Source: JANYJA01 sp038229055 (GTDB taxonomy: Bacteria; Acidobacteriota; Terriglobia; Bryobacterales; Bryobacteraceae). Taken from it: a stretch of 41,071 bases of DNA. The position numbers and the translations under genes are program-made. The notes under the pieces are model-generated. The model saw nothing but the letters and a program-made list of their open reading frames with translations. It had not been told where the DNA came from and made no database searches. Shown here in pieces: positions 38,722-41,071 of this stretch (positions are counted from its first letter, which is position 1; the number at the start of each line of letters is the position of its first letter). Location: NCBI GenBank assembly GCA_038229055.1, contig JBBROU010000034.1, positions 1-41,071 on the forward strand, given 5' to 3'.

Positions 38722-39200
38722 ATCTAACCAACGTTCCGCTCGAAATCCCTTCGGGCACTAACATCATCGTGGGACAAAGTCACTTCATCAAAACGGTGGA
38801 GGATCTGTACGAAGCGCTCATTGGCTCGGCACCGCAGATAAAATTCGGCATCGCTTTCAACGAGGCGTCCGGGCCGTGCCTGACGCGCGCCGATGGCAAT
38901 GACACCGCACTCCGCGAGGCCGCCGTCCGCAATGCGACAGCGATCGGAGCGGGTCATATCTTCGTCGTGATGATGAAAGAAGGTTTCCCGATTAACGTCT
39001 TGGGTCGCATTCACGCGGTGCCGGAAGTCTGCTCCATATTCTGCGCCACTGCCAATCCCGCGGAAGTGATTGTTGCCGAAACCACGCAGGGCCGCGGCAT
39101 TCTGGGTGTGATCGATGGCTCATCGCCGAAGGGCGTTGAAACCGCCGAACACGCCAAGACACGGCATGCGTTTCTCCGGACAATCGGCTATAAACGATAA
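38718..39200 (+). CDS. Adenosine-specific kinase (Adenosine_kin family)
   Basis: This 160-residue cytoplasmic protein matches the small adenosine-specific kinase family first described in archaea. Conserved blocks are EIPSGTNIIVGQSHFIKTVE, KFGIAFNEASGPCL, AIGAGHIFVVMMKEGFPINV, EVCSIFCATANPAEVIVAET and GRGILGVIDG. The predicted reaction is phosphorylation of adenosine to AMP. The start ATG overlaps the FecR-gene stop (ATGA), so it is the third gene of the selenoprotein operon. The functional link is unclear. No terminator is obvious after it; a CTTTGCG repeat lies 25 nt downstream. Confidence 0.92.
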   Translation: MNLTNVPLEIPSGTNIIVGQSHFIKTVEDLYEALIGSAPQIKFGIAFNEASGPCLTRADGNDTALREAAVRNATAIGAGHIFVVMMKEGFPINVLGRIHAVPEVCSIFCATANPAEVIVAETTQGRGILGVIDGSSPKGVETAEHAKTRHAFLRTIGYKR

Positions 39201-39224
39201 GTCTATGGCCTGACTTTTAGTTTT

Positions 39225-39250
39225 ACTTTGCGGCCTTTGCACCTTTGCGC
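39225..39250 (+). repeat. CTTTGCG-type intergenic repeat, copy 3
   Basis: ACTTTGCGGCCTTTGCACC then TTTGCGC, in the 66-nt space between the convergent adenosine-specific kinase and Gfo/Idh genes. No other signal is visible in that space. Confidence 0.55.
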
Positions 39251-39266
39251 GCATAGCGGGCTTGGG

Positions 39267-40607
<1,341 letters not shown>

Positions 40608-40628
40608 GTTGGATACTCCTTGGTGGTT

Positions 40629-40657
40629 AGTCTATCTGGTGAAGAGGCACTATTCAA
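40629..40657 (-). promoter_or_regulatory. Promoter of the Gfo/Idh/MocA gene
   Basis: Minus strand: TTGAAT (40657-40652), 17-nt spacer, TAGACT (40634-40629), with a predicted start about 14 nt before the ATG. The -35 box overlaps the stop codon of the M50 remnant. Confidence 0.5.
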
Positions 40658-40965
40658 ACTCCGAATAGATGGAACAGAAAGCGCGTCGCTTGGTCGCTTG
40701 CTATAGCCATCCACAATCCGAGATTTGTGATCGACAGGGCGACGATCAGAAGAATGAATCCGAAGCGCGCAAGCTCGTTGTAAACAGCAACGGGAATGCG
40801 AGCCGCCAACAGGAGTTTCGATCCATCGAGAGGCGGTACCGGGAGCAAATTGAACAAGGCGAGATAGATGCTCAAGTTCGCCGCCATGGCCGCGAACTCG
40901 GCTAACGGCGGAAGCGCGCGCATAGTGAGTACGGCGAGGGTGTACGGCTGGAAAGTGATGGTCAA
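40654..40965 (-). pseudogene. Truncated M50 (site-2 protease-type) membrane protease domain
   Basis: Only about 103 residues are open (from a TTG at 40965). They contain ANLSIYLALFNLLPVPPLDG, the N-x(n)-PPLDG motif of the third core helix in SpoIVFB/YwhC-type proteases, followed by two more membrane segments. The HExxH zinc motif that should lie about 100 residues earlier is absent: an in-frame TGA stands five codons upstream, and the remaining about 100 bases to the window end carry no M50-like helix. I infer a remnant, though a frameshift near the window edge could also explain it. Upstream of the TGA the same frame is open to the window edge and ends SGFLGAKK-stop, possibly the tail of another gene. 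Confidence 0.5.
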
Positions 40966-41043
40966 GCGGCGAGAGAATCATTTCTTCGCTCCCAGAAATC
41001 CTGAAATCTTCCACTGAGTTGGCAGCAACGGAGCGCGATGATG

Positions 41044-41058
41044 GCGTTTGCGCCTTTG
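41044..41058 (+). repeat. CTTTGCG-type intergenic repeat, partial copy 4
   Basis: GCGTTTGCGCCTTTG at the window edge matches the units at 10231-10301, 25908-25937 and 39225-39250. It is too short alone to be certain. Confidence 0.35.
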
Positions 41059-41071
41059 AGGGGCCAATGCA

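Overview
The window is GC-rich chromosomal DNA from a Gram-negative bacterium: it encodes an RND/TolC efflux system, outer-membrane-type proteins and an O-antigen-type sugar pathway. The mix of secreted protein families points to Acidobacteriota, most likely a Solibacter/Bryobacter-type lineage. That mix includes a secreted protein with a PPDTNGAVGA motif, Tat-exported Gfo/Idh/MocA and sugar-isomerase-like proteins, a FecR/DUF6600 protein and a TonB-C-domain secreted protein. The placement is inferred from gene content; no rRNA gene is present to confirm it.

Layout. (1) Positions 2-5555, + strand: a translationally coupled tripartite efflux operon of lipoprotein adaptor (5' end cut by the window), RND pump and TolC-like channel. 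(2) Positions 5566-5845: a frameshifted DinB-family remnant. (3) Positions 5916-16911, - strand: the ribosomal protein/RNA polymerase operon rplA-rplJ-rplL-rpoB-rpoC, with a recognisable promoter before rplA, an attenuator-like hairpin before rpoB, a long imperfect hairpin between rpoB and rpoC and a strong terminator after rpoC. It is not flanked by rplK/nusG or by rpsL/rpsG. RpoB carries a cysteine-rich insertion that looks like two zinc ribbons. (4) Positions 16920-24192, - strand: a tightly overlapping cluster for a CDP-3,6-dideoxyhexose (rfbF, rfbG, a short-chain reductase, rfbH, a tyvelose-epimerase-like gene), followed by a flippase and a secreted TonB-C-domain protein. (5) Positions 24264-33186, + strand: secreted and peripheral functions. 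These are the PPDTNGAVGA protein, an M28 peptidase, an amidohydrolase, a shortened PaaK-like gene, and a three-part fusion of arylsulfate sulfotransferase, fibronectin III and TolB-like propeller. (6) Positions 33188-36454, - strand: RNase R and a Tat-exported sugar isomerase-like protein. (7) Positions 36482-39200, + strand: an exported thioredoxin-like protein, a FecR/DUF6600 protein and an adenosine-specific kinase. (8) Positions 39267-41071, - strand: a Tat-exported Gfo/Idh/MocA oxidoreductase and a truncated M50 protease domain.

The most notable observation is that the thioredoxin-like gene at 36482-37060 is read through an in-frame TGA. The TGA lies exactly where the first cysteine of a CPHC redox motif should be. 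It is followed by a 7-bp hairpin with a GUC loop 24 nt downstream, in the arrangement expected of a bacterial SECIS element. I read it as a selenoprotein with a U-P-H-C active site. A conventional gene caller splits it in two and misses the active site.

Other points of interest are the RpoB zinc-ribbon insertion and the AssT-FnIII-propeller fusion. Several start codons lie only 6-7 nt after a -10 box, which suggests leaderless mRNAs. A CTTTGCG-type intergenic repeat recurs at four loci, and several decaying gene remnants are present.
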